From positions 206,339 to 270,338 of the forward strand of contig NZ_JAEACF010000002.1 in assembly GCF_016401385.1 (NCBI RefSeq): 64,000 nt of DNA, in the 5' to 3' direction. Positions 9,101-17,702 of this stretch are shown here, piece after piece (position 1 is the stretch's first letter; each line of letters begins with the position of its first letter). The notes below the pieces were generated by a model. That model was not told where the DNA came from. It ran no database searches and saw nothing but the letters and a program-made list of their open reading frames with translations. The stretch comes from Fictibacillus halophilus (GTDB lineage Bacteria; Bacillota; Bacilli; Bacillales; Fictibacillaceae). Position numbers and translations under genes: made by a program.

Positions 9101-10057
9101 TTACAATTCTAAGTTATCTAGCAACGCTCTCACTTCATCCGTTGATTTTGTATTCATCAACTGATTTCGCAATTCGGCCGCTCCAGGGAATCCTTTTACA
9201 TAGATTTTGAAAAAGCGGTGAAGTCCTGTGATGGAGCGCGGCACTTCTTCTGCGTATTGATCTTGTAGGTCGAGCTGCAGTCGTAATAGATCCAGATATT
9301 CCTTGCTGCTGTGCTCTCTTGGCTCTTTTTCAAAAGCAAAAGGATTCTTAAAGATTCCACGCCCGATCATGACACCATCGATACCGTACTTTTCTGCAAG
9401 TTCCAGCCCGACTTGACGGTCCGGAATGTCTCCATTGATCGTTAACAGCGTATCTGGTGCGATTCTGTCACGAAGTTTTTTAATTTCAGGAATAAGCTCC
9501 CAATGGGCATCTACAAGACTCATTTCCTCTCTTGTGCGTAAATGAATAGAAAGGTTCGCAATATCCTGCTCTAAAATATGCGTAAGCCAAGCTTCCCATT
9601 CATCAATCTCTTTAAAACCAAGTCGTGTTTTCACGCTAACAGGCAGTCCGCCCGCTTTAGCCGCCTGAATCAAATCCGCCGCTACATCTGGGCGTAGAAT
9701 AAGGCCGCTTCCTTTTCCTCTTTGTGCAACATTCGGTACAGGGCAGCCCATGTTAATGTCGATTCCTTTAAAGCCCATCTCTTTCATGCCAATACTCATT
9801 TGACGAAAATATTCAGGGTTATCTCCCCATATATGTGCCACCATCGGCTGTTCATCTTCTGTAAACGTCAAACGACCGCGAACACTTTTTAATCCTTCTG
9901 GATGACAATAGCTATCCGAGTTGGTAAACTCCGTAAAAAACACATCTGGTCGCCCAGCTTTACTTACGACATGACGAAAAACAACATCTGTTACATCCTC
10001 CATCGGAGCAAGTACAAAAAATGGACGCGGTAGATCACGCCAAAAATTATCTATCAT
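9101..10057 (-). CDS. dus: tRNA-dihydrouridine synthase
   Basis: A flavoprotein that reduces specific uridines in tRNA to dihydrouridine using NADPH. The 318 residues form an FMN-binding TIM barrel (residues ~10-240) plus a C-terminal helical tRNA-binding part. Hallmarks are [11 protein letters not shown] at the N terminus, [12 protein letters not shown] with the catalytic Cys at about 100, VSVKTRLG, and the phosphate-binding [12 protein letters not shown]. It differs from the DusB of the folate/lysS region and resembles the extra Dus copy seen in many Bacillaceae. Which tRNA position it modifies cannot be told. It stands alone with its own terminator. Confidence 0.92.
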   Translation of the reverse strand: MIDNFWRDLPRPFFVLAPMEDVTDVVFRHVVSKAGRPDVFFTEFTNSDSYCHPEGLKSVRGRLTFTEDEQPMVAHIWGDNPEYFRQMSIGMKEMGFKGIDINMGCPVPNVAQRGKGSGLILRPDVAADLIQAAKAGGLPVSVKTRLGFKEIDEWEAWLTHILEQDIANLSIHLRTREEMSLVDAHWELIPEIKKLRDRIAPDTLLTINGDIPDRQVGLELAEKYGIDGVMIGRGIFKNPFAFEKEPREHSSKEYLDLLRLQLDLQDQYAEEVPRSITGLHRFFKIYVKGFPGAAELRNQLMNTKSTDEVRALLDNLEL

Positions 10058-10193
10058 TAATGCTCAAATCCTCTCACTATAGTGCAACTTAAAATCCCGG
10101 TTAAATAAATATTCTTTTACACTTATAACATGATTCTTAGCTCAATATCAATCACTGCACATGTATAATTTATGGAAAATCGTTAATGCGCGA

Positions 10194-10224
10194 AAAAAGC
10201 CTCATCCCAAGGAATAAGGCTACA
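10194..10224 (-). terminator. Terminator of the carrier-ligase-MBOAT-SGNH operon
   Basis: AGCCT/AGGCT arms (10199-10203, 10217-10221) with inner TCC/GGA pairing, followed on the minus strand by TTTTTT. It closes the four-gene operon about 40 bases after the last stop. Confidence 0.75.
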
Positions 10225-10259
10225 TGTATGACTCTAAATAATTTGGTCATTTAATTCTT

Positions 10260-11165
10260 TTATAAATAACCCATTCTCTTAAGTTCCTCGTATACGATCC
10301 AAGAAAACTTTTTTCTTCCCTCACTGTTTAAATGATCAGGATCAATGAAATATTCTTTGTTGTTTACGAATCTTTGATCACTCATATAATTTAATAATGG
10401 AACATTTAAATCAAGAGATTCTAAGTGCTGATATACAAGTCTATCCATTACGTTTTCATCAAAATATTCTAGGTAAGACTGATGAACTGGCTCCATGGTC
10501 AATACGACTTGGTAGCCTTTCTCTTTGCAAAAATCTACAATTTCTCTTAACTGCTTTACATTTGGTTCAATGTTATTGTTTTCTTCGGCTTCTCGGTACT
10601 GGTCTTCTATTTTCTCATACTTTCTTTCCGAATAATTTTTACCGTTATTTGACCAAGGTTGATGAGAATCCCATCGTAAGTCTTTTAGTTTACCCGTGAT
10701 TGCAGAGCTAAGACTCGCCGTATTTGTCCCAGGTAAGTTTAAGTAAGTGTAATAATCAATTGAATTAAACGGTTCGATATCCCTTCGATCCAAAATCCTA
10801 TAATAGTTCCCGATGTTCTTAGCCTCATAATTGACAAAAGTCATTTGAGAGATGGAAACGAGAACGACACCACCAGGTTTAAGATGCTCGCTATACTCTT
10901 TCAATAATTTATAGTCGTATTGAATGGTCTGAGAAGGAAGCGCTAAGTCCAGATGGGACAAACCAGTGGGCTTAAAATAATAACCATACATTGAATGAGA
11001 TGCACCTAGATTGATGATATCAACAGGATGTGGTTCTTTCTTAAATGCCAGTATGTCATGGTCAATATTGTAATCATATGAATCCTTAACAAATTGATTA
11101 ATAGGCATAAAAAGCAGGGTAACAACACCGATGATAATTGTTAACTTGATGAATAAACGTACCAT
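10260..11165 (-). CDS. Membrane-anchored SGNH-like protein, DltD/AlgJ-type partner of MBOAT
   Basis: Likely the extracytoplasmic acyl-transfer partner of the MBOAT protein encoded just upstream. The 301-residue product has one N-terminal membrane anchor (residues ~5-25) and an outward domain. INLGASHSMYGY (nucleophile Ser of a GDS-like block) and the late DPDHLNSEG (Asp and His) give a plausible Ser-Asp-His triad as in SGNH hydrolases and DltD. Overall sequence is not that of classical DltD. I start at the ATG at 11165, seven bases after AAAGGA; the frame extends six codons further to a TTG. Last gene of a Fur-box operon. Substrate unknown. Confidence 0.75.
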   Translation of the reverse strand: MVRLFIKLTIIIGVVTLLFMPINQFVKDSYDYNIDHDILAFKKEPHPVDIINLGASHSMYGYYFKPTGLSHLDLALPSQTIQYDYKLLKEYSEHLKPGGVVLVSISQMTFVNYEAKNIGNYYRILDRRDIEPFNSIDYYTYLNLPGTNTASLSSAITGKLKDLRWDSHQPWSNNGKNYSERKYEKIEDQYREAEENNNIEPNVKQLREIVDFCKEKGYQVVLTMEPVHQSYLEYFDENVMDRLVYQHLESLDLNVPLLNYMSDQRFVNNKEYFIDPDHLNSEGRKKFSWIVYEELKRMGYL

Positions 11166-11237
11166 AGCAAATCCTTTCAACACCGTGTTTCTTTTACCAA
11201 ATATTCACCTAAACTACACATGGAAGTTGTATTTGTA

Positions 11238-12689
11238 TCAAAATCCACCATAAACAAATCCATCACCAGTAACACCTAATATAAGAACTGAAAAAATAAG
11301 AAAAATATAAAATGCCAACCTTGTAAATGTGGAGCGCTTTGATAAAAATTCCCATGTCGAACCATTGTTTCTTTCTATATATTGAAACAGTTGTAAAATA
11401 ATAAAGAAAAAAATGAAAAGTAGCAGATCAAATAACGGAAAAATTTCAAAAGCTTTAATCATTCCCACCGGGCTCCAAGAGCTGATGCTCAAGAAAAGTT
11501 TTGCATGATCAAATGCTTGTGCTACGGTATCCGATCGAAAAAAAACTCTGGAAAAGCAAACGAGCAGGAAGGTTATTGCAATTTTCAACCACCTATGGAG
11601 CACTGGGCTTCTATCCAATCGAATAAAGGAAGCCATACTTTCACGATAAGATTTCGTTGCATCTCCAAACACGCGATAAAACCCATGAATGAGACCCCAT
11701 ATAATAAACGTCCATGCGGCTCCGTGCCAAATGCCACTTACTAAAAAGGTAATCACGATCGCAAAATAAATTTGGCTTCTCTTCTTTTTCCCCTTACATA
11801 ACGGGAAAAAAATGTAGTCCCTAAGCCATGTTGAGAGCGTAATATGCCATCTGCTCCAAAAATCTGCAATCGAAACGGCAAAGTGCGGCTGCTTAAAGTT
11901 TTCAGTTAAATTGATTCCCAGCATTCTTGCACTACCAATGGCAATGTCACTGCACGCTGAAAAATCAGCGTACAACTGGATCGAGAACAAAATAGTAGCG
12001 AGTACGATTTCTGAACCAGTCGGGTTAGGACTATCGTATACACTAGCAACGATTGGAGCTAGTCGATCTGCAATTAATGTCTTTTTAAAAAAACCCCATG
12101 CAATTCGCTTCATTCCATAGACTAAATTTTCATAGTTTAAACGCTGTTCGACTTTCAATTGTGGAATTAATTTTTTGGCACGTTCAATTGGCCCAGCAAC
12201 CAGTTGTGGGAAAAATGCAAAATAGACCGAAAAATAACCATAATGTCTTTCAGCTTTTTGCTTTCCATAGAAAATATCCACAAGATAACTTACAGCTTGA
12301 AATGTATAAAATGAAATGGCTAATGGCAAAACGATCTCTTGGTAGGGTATTGCATAATTCCAACCCATGAATGTTGCCAACGACCGAAGCGACTCATTCA
12401 CAAAATTAAAATATTTAAACCAACCAAGAAAAAACAACAATACAGAAATACCAACGACCATGGCTTTTTTCTTCTGTTTTTTTGTCTCCTGTTTTTCAAT
12501 GAAGATTCCAGTAAAATAAGTAAAAGCTGTGCTAATTAAGAGTAATAATATAAATTGAATACTTAAACTAGCGTAAAACACGTAACTCGCAACCAATAAA
12601 AGAATCCATCTCAATCGATGGGGGATTATATAATTCAACAAAACGGTTATTGCGAGAAATAGAAGAAACTCAATTGATATAAAAGTCAT
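11238..12689 (-). CDS. MBOAT-family membrane O-acyltransferase (DltB/AlgI-like)
   Basis: This 483-residue protein has about 11 hydrophobic segments and belongs to the membrane-bound O-acyltransferase family. FWSRWHITLSTWLRDYIFFPL and the WHGAAWTFIIWGLIHG segment, with the catalytic His, are diagnostic of the AlgI/DltB/PatA branch. Such proteins pass an acyl group through the membrane from a cytoplasmic donor to an outside acceptor. Here the donor is most likely the carrier protein charged by the ligase encoded upstream. The ATG follows CAGGTGGTTGA. A 72-base gap separates it from the SGNH gene. AlgI-like acetylation of a polymer is the alternative reading. Confidence 0.88.
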   Translation of the reverse strand: MTFISIEFLLFLAITVLLNYIIPHRLRWILLLVASYVFYASLSIQFILLLLISTAFTYFTGIFIEKQETKKQKKKAMVVGISVLLFFLGWFKYFNFVNESLRSLATFMGWNYAIPYQEIVLPLAISFYTFQAVSYLVDIFYGKQKAERHYGYFSVYFAFFPQLVAGPIERAKKLIPQLKVEQRLNYENLVYGMKRIAWGFFKKTLIADRLAPIVASVYDSPNPTGSEIVLATILFSIQLYADFSACSDIAIGSARMLGINLTENFKQPHFAVSIADFWSRWHITLSTWLRDYIFFPLCKGKKKRSQIYFAIVITFLVSGIWHGAAWTFIIWGLIHGFYRVFGDATKSYRESMASFIRLDRSPVLHRWLKIAITFLLVCFSRVFFRSDTVAQAFDHAKLFLSISSWSPVGMIKAFEIFPLFDLLLFIFFFIILQLFQYIERNNGSTWEFLSKRSTFTRLAFYIFLIFSVLILGVTGDGFVYGGF

Positions 12690-12773
12690 TCAACCACCTG
12701 ATAATAAATCAACTTATAATTTTTCTGATAAATCGAACTAGAAATCATGCACAAATGGCATTACAACGCGTTG

Positions 12774-12795
12774 GTCGGTCTTAGAGATCACCGAC
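12774..12795 (-). other. Small hairpin between ligase and MBOAT genes
   Basis: GTCGGT/ACCGAC arms around a 10-base loop, directly after the ligase stop codon and without a T tract. It may trim or slow the message; no function can be assigned. Confidence 0.4.
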
Positions 12796-12801
12796 TATAC
12801 A

Positions 12802-14196
12802 TTAGCCCAGTTTAGGAAGGTCTGAATAGAGAATTTTCCCATAATGATTACGTGGAATTTCCGCTATTCTCATAATCTTAAAGCCCTTCAAGTTTAATTT
12901 TTCTTTGACTATTTTTTTTATCTGAACATAATCATCTCTTAATGTGTAGATATACATTTGGTCATCACTTCCAGCACAGATACAATCGTGGCCATGCTCA
13001 TGTAAAAACGCTTCTACATCATCAAGACCGATGCGGTTTCCGTACACTTTAATCATTCTTTTGATGCGCCCCGATATAAAGAAATACCCATCCTCATCAA
13101 AGTAAGCCATATCTCCTGTACGCAAAACACCTTTATTCTCATCTTTTTTCGAAAGATCGAATAACGACTCCGCATACCCTAAGGAAACATTTGGCCCTTT
13201 GTATATCAATTCACCTATCAAATGAGGTGATGTAATTTTGTTTCCATTGTCATCTTGAAGAATCAGCTCTCCACCTGGAATAGCGACACCAATACTTCCA
13301 GCTTTTTCAATGTTTTTTTCATAGGGTAAATAGGACATCCGCGCTGTCGCCTCAGTTTGACCGTACATGGTAAAAAACTGAATCCCTTTCTGATTACACA
13401 CATTAGCAAATTTGAGCGATAGAGTTTCGCTCAATTTCCCACCTGCCTGAGTTAGTTTTCTCAAACTTGGAAGACTAAGCTCTTCAAACTTCAACCTGTC
13501 AAGCATCTCATACACAAAAGGAACTCCACCAAATGTTGTGATCTGTTGTTCCTTACATAAATTCCAAAAATCCATACTCATGATAGAAGCCCCCGTTACA
13601 ACGACGGTGGCTCCACATATGAAATGGCTGTTAATAATAGAAAGCCCGTAGGAGTAATTCATTGGTAGTGTAGTGATCGGTTTTTCGTTTTCATGGATAT
13701 CAAGGTACTTTGCTATTGATACAGCGTTTTCAAAAATATTTTCATAGCTTAGACGAACAAATTTGGGGCTCCCCGTACTTCCAGAGGTTGTTAAGAGGAG
13801 AGCAAGATGTTCATGAAGATTATGTTGAAAATGGGTGGGACATTTATATAATGTGTAATCTCCATATACAAATGAAGAATCCATTGTCTTTGAGAGTTCT
13901 TGATTATTACTACTTGCCCAGATGTATGCAGGCTTATAAAGATGAACCAGTCTTCGTAACCGATCTATATGGATGGATGCATCCAAAAGCACGGGGACAA
14001 CGCCACCTCTAATAAAGCCCACGTAGCCAAATAAAGACTCTTTATTATTTGAACACAAACAAAAAACGAGCGTTCTTTCACCCACATTACCGCAGATGGC
14101 ATCAGATATTTCTATCATTTCAGAGTATGAATATTCTCGGTCTGCATATACAGCGGTGCGGTTCCCAAACTGCTCCATTTTTTTGAAGCTATTCAT
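12802..14196 (-). CDS. AMP-forming acyl/amino-acid ligase (DltA-like adenylation enzyme)
   Basis: A 464-residue ANL-superfamily enzyme that would activate a carboxylic acid as its adenylate and load it onto the neighbouring carrier protein. The phosphate-binding loop is LLLTTSGSTGSPK (about residue 133), followed by FTMYGQTEATAR, the hinge region GVLRTGDMAYFDEDGYFFISGR and a C-terminal lysine in NHYGKILY. It is shorter than DltA (about 500). Its ATG overlaps the end of the carrier gene by eight bases, implying translational coupling. The acid-binding pocket does not obviously match D-alanine-, dihydroxybenzoate- or fatty-acid-specific enzymes, so the acyl group is unknown. Confidence 0.85.
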   Translation of the reverse strand: MNSFKKMEQFGNRTAVYADREYSYSEMIEISDAICGNVGERTLVFCLCSNNKESLFGYVGFIRGGVVPVLLDASIHIDRLRRLVHLYKPAYIWASSNNQELSKTMDSSFVYGDYTLYKCPTHFQHNLHEHLALLLTTSGSTGSPKFVRLSYENIFENAVSIAKYLDIHENEKPITTLPMNYSYGLSIINSHFICGATVVVTGASIMSMDFWNLCKEQQITTFGGVPFVYEMLDRLKFEELSLPSLRKLTQAGGKLSETLSLKFANVCNQKGIQFFTMYGQTEATARMSYLPYEKNIEKAGSIGVAIPGGELILQDDNGNKITSPHLIGELIYKGPNVSLGYAESLFDLSKKDENKGVLRTGDMAYFDEDGYFFISGRIKRMIKVYGNRIGLDDVEAFLHEHGHDCICAGSDDQMYIYTLRDDYVQIKKIVKEKLNLKGFKIMRIAEIPRNHYGKILYSDLPKLG

Positions 14197-14437
14197 TAAT
14201 CATGTTCACTCCCAAACGTTCCAATAGCTCAATTCCAGACTGATAAGAGTTGAATTCAGTCATCCATTCTGAATCTAATGAGACATCGAATACATCCTCA
14301 ATCTCACTAATGAGCGCCATATGTGCAATGGAATCCCATTCTGCTGATTCTGCTAATTCTAGATTCTCAACCACTTCATCTTCCTCTAGTTCCAACACAT
14401 GAATAAAAGCATTTTTATATTTTTCGATATTTCTCAT
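14189..14437 (-). CDS. Acyl/peptidyl carrier protein (DltC-like)
   Basis: An 82-residue acidic four-helix carrier. AEWDSIAHMALISEIEDVF contains the Asp-Ser pair at about residues 35-36; the Ser should receive 4'-phosphopantetheine from a PPTase encoded elsewhere. EWDS is close to the DltC and NRPS-type DSL motif but the following residue is Ile. As first gene of the operon it is translated from an ATG after GAAAGGGTG, behind a leader of about 210 bases and a Fur-box promoter. It is not the fatty-acid AcpP, which is usually encoded in the fab/rnc region. Confidence 0.88.
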   Translation of the reverse strand: MRNIEKYKNAFIHVLELEEDEVVENLELAESAEWDSIAHMALISEIEDVFDVSLDSEWMTEFNSYQSGIELLERLGVNMINE

Positions 14438-14459
14438 CGTTTACACCCTTTCCATAATG

Positions 14460-14488
14460 ACTGTTTCTGCATTTGAGGGAGAAACAGT
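14460..14488 (-). promoter_or_regulatory. Leader hairpin upstream of carrier-protein gene
   Basis: Perfect 9-base arms (ACTGTTTCT / AGAAACAGT) around an 11-base loop, ending about 23 bases before the carrier gene start and just outside its ribosome site. No T tract follows, so it is not a terminator; it could set mRNA stability or ribosome access. Confidence 0.5.
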
Positions 14489-14626
14489 TTCTATATACCT
14501 AACCATTCTCCAGACACTTCGGAGATTATGATTTTCTATCAACACTACAAACTTCAGCATCATTAAAAGAAATAAATGGGAACTTTACAACTAGTACAAA
14601 CTATTATTATTCTAAGAAACTCTTAT

Positions 14627-14682
14627 TGATAATAATTATCATTCCCAAGCATGATTCTAGCATATCGCCTTTTCAAAAACAA
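14627..14682 (-). promoter_or_regulatory. Fur box and sigma-A promoter of the dlt-like operon
   Basis: Bases 14627-14641 read TGATAATAATTATCA, a perfect 7-1-7 inverted repeat identical to the Bacillus Fur consensus. Upstream on the minus strand are -35 TTGTTT (14677-14682), a 17-base spacer and -10 TAGAAT (14654-14659). The predicted start site is near 14647, so the box covers about +6 to +20, a position where Fur-iron would repress. The only downstream gene on that strand is the carrier-protein gene. Between 14683 and 14912 I see no gene or clear signal. Confidence 0.88.
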
Positions 14683-14912
14683 TAACTGGCAAACTGTTAA
14701 AATTCGGTATCCGCCCCTCTAAATCACTTTTCGCGTTACCTGGTTTTCAAAATATATTTTCAGTAAATCGAAAAGCTTCTTAGCAATTTAAGATGAAAGA
14801 AGAAAAGACTCCTACCCACACGGCTAGGGCTATAATTGCAGATTCACTTCAGCCTTAATTGCGTCACACACTTCATGAATAGTATGCAAAAGCATCTTCA
14901 AAGACATAATCT

Positions 14913-14945
14913 TAAAAAAAGTGAGCCCCCATGAAGGCTCACTCA
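14913..14945 (-). terminator. Terminator of rlmCD transcript
   Basis: GTGAGCC/GGCTCAC arms (14921-14927, 14936-14942) followed on the minus strand by seven Ts. It lies over 110 bases beyond the rlmCD stop but only 11 beyond the small cysteine ORF, which supports the ORF being part of the transcript. Confidence 0.88.
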
Positions 14946-14955
14946 CTATAATTAC

Positions 14956-15075
14956 CTACTCATTTTCAATTAATCTTGGGATGCCTTGTCCGCACTGCTG
15001 ACACGTTCCCTTCATCTCTTCGACATCCTTACAATTCGAACAGTCAGCATTAATTTTATGGTTAATTAAGCTCAA
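14956..15075 (-). CDS. Possible small zinc-ribbon-like protein after rlmCD
   Basis: A 39-codon frame that opens at a TTG overlapping the end of rlmCD and stops just before the terminator. The translation holds two CxxC pairs, CSNC and CQQC, nine residues apart, a typical metal knuckle arrangement, and ends PRLIENE. No clear ribosome site precedes the TTG, so translation by coupling to rlmCD is the likely route; other non-ATG starts are possible. I do not recognise a family. The cysteine spacing and snug terminator are the only support. Confidence 0.4.
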   Translation of the reverse strand: MSLINHKINADCSNCKDVEEMKGTCQQCGQGIPRLIENE

Positions 15076-16444
15076 GCAGCGCAACAGCTTCAACATGCGT
15101 CGTCTGCGGAAACATATCAACCGGCTGTACTTTCTGCGTTTTAAATCCGCCATCTTCAAGTACGCGCAGATCACGTGCGAGTGTGGCTGGGTTACAGCTC
15201 ACATAGACAACACGCTTCGGTTTCATTTCGATGATAGTTTTTAATAACTCCTCGTCGCAGCCTTTTCGCGGTGGATCGACGACGATCACATCTGGCGTGA
15301 TGCCTTGTTTCTTCCACTCCGGTATCACGTCTTCTGATTTACCAACAGCAAACTCAGCGTTATGGATGTTGTTTAACTCTGCATTGCGGCGCGCATCTTC
15401 AATCGCTTCTGGTACGATTTCTACGCCATATACTTTTTTCGCTTTTTGTGCGAGGAACAATGAAATAGTCCCAATTCCACAATACGCATCGATGACCGTT
15501 TCATCACCATTCAGTTCCGCATATTGTAACGCTTGATCATAAAGCACCTTCGTCTGGTCCGGATTGATCTGATAAAACGAGCGCGCCGAGATGGCAAACT
15601 TGATGTCGCCGATAAAATCGTAAATATATTCAGCACCCCAAAGTACTCGTGTTTCTTCTCCAAAAATTACGTTCGTGCGTTTTGAGTTCACATTTTGTAC
15701 GATAGATTTGATCTCAGGAAGTGCTTTCCTAATATCTTCTACTATCTTCTTACGCTGCGGCAGTTCTTGGCCGTTCGTTACGAGTACGATCATCAAATCG
15801 CCTGTCGTTTTACCGTAGCGCGCAATGATATGCCGCAAGACGCCTTTATGTTTTTCTTCATTATAAGCACTGATGTTGTACTGATTCACGATTTCTTTCA
15901 CAGCTTGTACCGCGTCGTCGTTCGTATCTCCCGTGATGATACAGCTATCCATCTCTACGATCTCATGGCTACGCTTTTGATAAAAACCTGTGATGATGCG
16001 GCCGTTGCGTTCACCAACAGGCACTTGCGCTTTGTTGCGATAACGCCATGGTTCTTCTCCCATACCAAGTGTGGGCAGAACAGGTACATCTTCTAACTTT
16101 CCGATTCTCGTTAAAACGTCTTCTACCAGCTTGCGTTTATACTCCAGCTGACCCTCATAGGATAGGTGCTGAAGCTGGCAGCCTCCACACCATTTATAGA
16201 TCGGACAAGGCGGTTCAACACGTTCAGGGCTCTCTTCAATCAGCTCTTCTAAACGACCAAAACCGAATCCTTTTTTCACACCAATAACCTTAATCTTCGC
16301 ACGCTCGCCAGGCAATGTATTCGGCACAAACAAAGTAAACCCATTTACACGAGCAACTCCAGCTCCCTCATGGGTTAAATCCACTATATCTACTTCATAA
16401 CTTTCATTCTTATGAACAGGCAAATCAGCCTTTGTCATTGTCAT
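15062..16444 (-). CDS. rlmCD: 23S rRNA (uracil-C5)-methyltransferase RlmCD
   Basis: A SAM-dependent enzyme that makes 5-methyluridine in 23S rRNA; the B. subtilis counterpart (YefA) modifies U747 and U1939. The 460 residues hold a TRAM RNA-binding domain (about 10-68), an iron-sulfur cluster region with Cys in [15 protein letters not shown], and a Rossmann methyltransferase domain. [15 protein letters not shown] is the SAM loop, VVDPPRKGC follows, and [12 protein letters not shown] carries the catalytic nucleophile Cys. The product is full length. It follows dgkB on the same strand, the B. subtilis order, with a separating terminator. Confidence 0.93.
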   Translation of the reverse strand: MTMTKADLPVHKNESYEVDIVDLTHEGAGVARVNGFTLFVPNTLPGERAKIKVIGVKKGFGFGRLEELIEESPERVEPPCPIYKWCGGCQLQHLSYEGQLEYKRKLVEDVLTRIGKLEDVPVLPTLGMGEEPWRYRNKAQVPVGERNGRIITGFYQKRSHEIVEMDSCIITGDTNDDAVQAVKEIVNQYNISAYNEEKHKGVLRHIIARYGKTTGDLMIVLVTNGQELPQRKKIVEDIRKALPEIKSIVQNVNSKRTNVIFGEETRVLWGAEYIYDFIGDIKFAISARSFYQINPDQTKVLYDQALQYAELNGDETVIDAYCGIGTISLFLAQKAKKVYGVEIVPEAIEDARRNAELNNIHNAEFAVGKSEDVIPEWKKQGITPDVIVVDPPRKGCDEELLKTIIEMKPKRVVYVSCNPATLARDLRVLEDGGFKTQKVQPVDMFPQTTHVEAVALLELN

Positions 16445-16523
16445 CGTCCCTTTTTATCACTTATGCTTTTCTGATTGTAGCATAACTGTTAGAGGACACC
16501 AAATGCTTACAAGGATAAAAAAC

Positions 16524-16562
16524 TAAAAAGAACACCTAGCAAAATTGCTTAAAGTGTTCTCT
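16524..16562 (-). terminator. Terminator of dgkB
   Basis: AGAACAC/GTGTTCT outer arms with a second AGCAA/TTGCT inner stem (16538-16549), then TTTTAGTTTTTT on the minus strand. Confidence 0.85.
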
Positions 16563-16574
16563 GACTTGAAGGAT

Positions 16575-17480
16575 TTATGGCTTAAGTCTCTCTTTTGGTA
16601 CTAGCAGTTCAAAATGATGATGTAAGTTCTCGAACTCACCTGGCAGGATTCCGCCAAGCTCTCCATCTAAGTTGATCTGCATCTTTTCGCGAGGCGTCAC
16701 TTTTACACGCTTTGCCTTCTTATAGATGACGTGATCATCATGGATGTGTTCACCGCGGATCGCAAGAGATGCAATACGTACAAATTCTGCAAGGTTAGTT
16801 TTCTTTAAGATGATTACATCAAAAAGACCGTCATGGAACTCTGATGATGGCGCAAGCTTCTCAAAGCCTCCAACAGAATTTGTATTAGCCACTAAGAAGA
16901 GCATGATCTCGCCTTCGTATTTTTCTTTATCATCAAATTCGATTTCTACAAATGTAGGCCGTATCGATGGCAGCATCTCAATTCCTTTCAAGAAATACGC
17001 CAGCTGTCCGATCATCGTCTTCAGTTTACTTGGCACTTCATACGTAAGCTCTGTTATACGACCTCCACCCGCGATGTTGATGAAGAATTTGTCGTTTACT
17101 TTACCGATATCAACAGGCATATGTACACCACCGCAAAGAACGTCACAAGCTCCTTCAATCGTACGCGGCACACCCACTGCACGTGCAAAGTCATTCGTTG
17201 TTCCCGCAGGAATGATTCCTAGCATTGGGCGATTTTCAAGTCCTGCTAACCCATTTACCACTTCATAGATCGTCCCGTCTCCACCAGCTGCGATAACGAG
17301 GTCGAAGCCTCTTTCCCCCGCTGCACGTGCAGCGCGAGTCGCGCAGCCGTCTTCCGGTGTTGTTGCATGGCAAGACGTTTCATAGCCTGCATTTTCAAGT
17401 CTGTCCAGAATGTAAGGAAGCTGTTTTTTTACCGTTTCTCTTCCCGAACTTGGGTTATATATTAGTCGAGCTCGTTTCAT
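16575..17480 (-). CDS. dgkB: Diacylglycerol kinase DgkB
   Basis: Phosphorylates diacylglycerol left over from lipoteichoic acid synthesis to phosphatidic acid, returning it to phospholipid synthesis on the inner membrane face. About 301 residues, an NAD-kinase/DAGK-type N-terminal domain with VIAAGGDGTIYEVVNGLAG and GIIPAGTTNDFARA, then the beta-sandwich C domain. The frame reaches an upstream ATG at 17495, but the ATG at 17480 (MKRARLIYNPSSGRE) has AAGGTG seven bases before it and matches the B. subtilis N terminus, so I use it. Its leader carries an early terminator-like hairpin, see 17547-17571. Confidence 0.92.
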   Translation of the reverse strand: MKRARLIYNPSSGRETVKKQLPYILDRLENAGYETSCHATTPEDGCATRAARAAGERGFDLVIAAGGDGTIYEVVNGLAGLENRPMLGIIPAGTTNDFARAVGVPRTIEGACDVLCGGVHMPVDIGKVNDKFFINIAGGGRITELTYEVPSKLKTMIGQLAYFLKGIEMLPSIRPTFVEIEFDDKEKYEGEIMLFLVANTNSVGGFEKLAPSSEFHDGLFDVIILKKTNLAEFVRIASLAIRGEHIHDDHVIYKKAKRVKVTPREKMQINLDGELGGILPGEFENLHHHFELLVPKERLKP

Positions 17481-17546
17481 ATCTTTCACCTTCATTGTTT
17501 GACTTCTTATAAAAGTTTTAACCTAAATTTGTTTGTTGTATAACTG

Positions 17547-17620
17547 CAAAAAACAGCCCACTGCCGGACTGCTTCTGTCGATTCCTCTTATATTATAGTG
17601 ATACCTGTCTTAAATTGCAA
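17547..17620 (-). promoter_or_regulatory. dgkB promoter and leader terminator-like hairpin
   Basis: Minus-strand -35 TTGCAA, 17-base spacer and -10 TATAAT (17592-17597). Only about 15 bases into the transcript, CAGTCC/GGGCTG arms (17554-17571) are followed by TTTTTTG, the form of an intrinsic terminator. No other minus-strand gene lies upstream, so the hairpin either attenuates dgkB or makes a very short transcript. Confidence 0.5.
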
Positions 17621-17665
17621 AGCAGTTATCTCCCAGTATGTGTTAAAACTGTGTCTAAATTGTAG

Positions 17666-17702
17666 GGGGTCTGTCCCGGGGTCAGACCCCGGGACAGACC
17701 CC
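17666..17702. repeat. Perfect 37-bp GC-rich palindrome
   Basis: Two perfect 18-base arms beginning GGGGTCTGTCCCGGGG and the reverse complement, with a single A in the centre. The core GGGTCTGTCCC is GC-rich against an AT-rich surround. There is no T tract on either side. It lies in the 365-base gap between dgkB and the small membrane gene, upstream of both promoters. Confidence 0.85.

Noticed and set aside
10194..14437. Calling the four-gene operon the housekeeping dltABCD operon
   Set aside because: Gene order, short ligase, lack of a DltX-like ORF and the Fur box do not fit; only the enzyme classes agree.
17666..17702. Intrinsic terminator of dgkB-side or small-protein-side transcript
   Set aside because: No T tract follows on either strand and no gene ends there.
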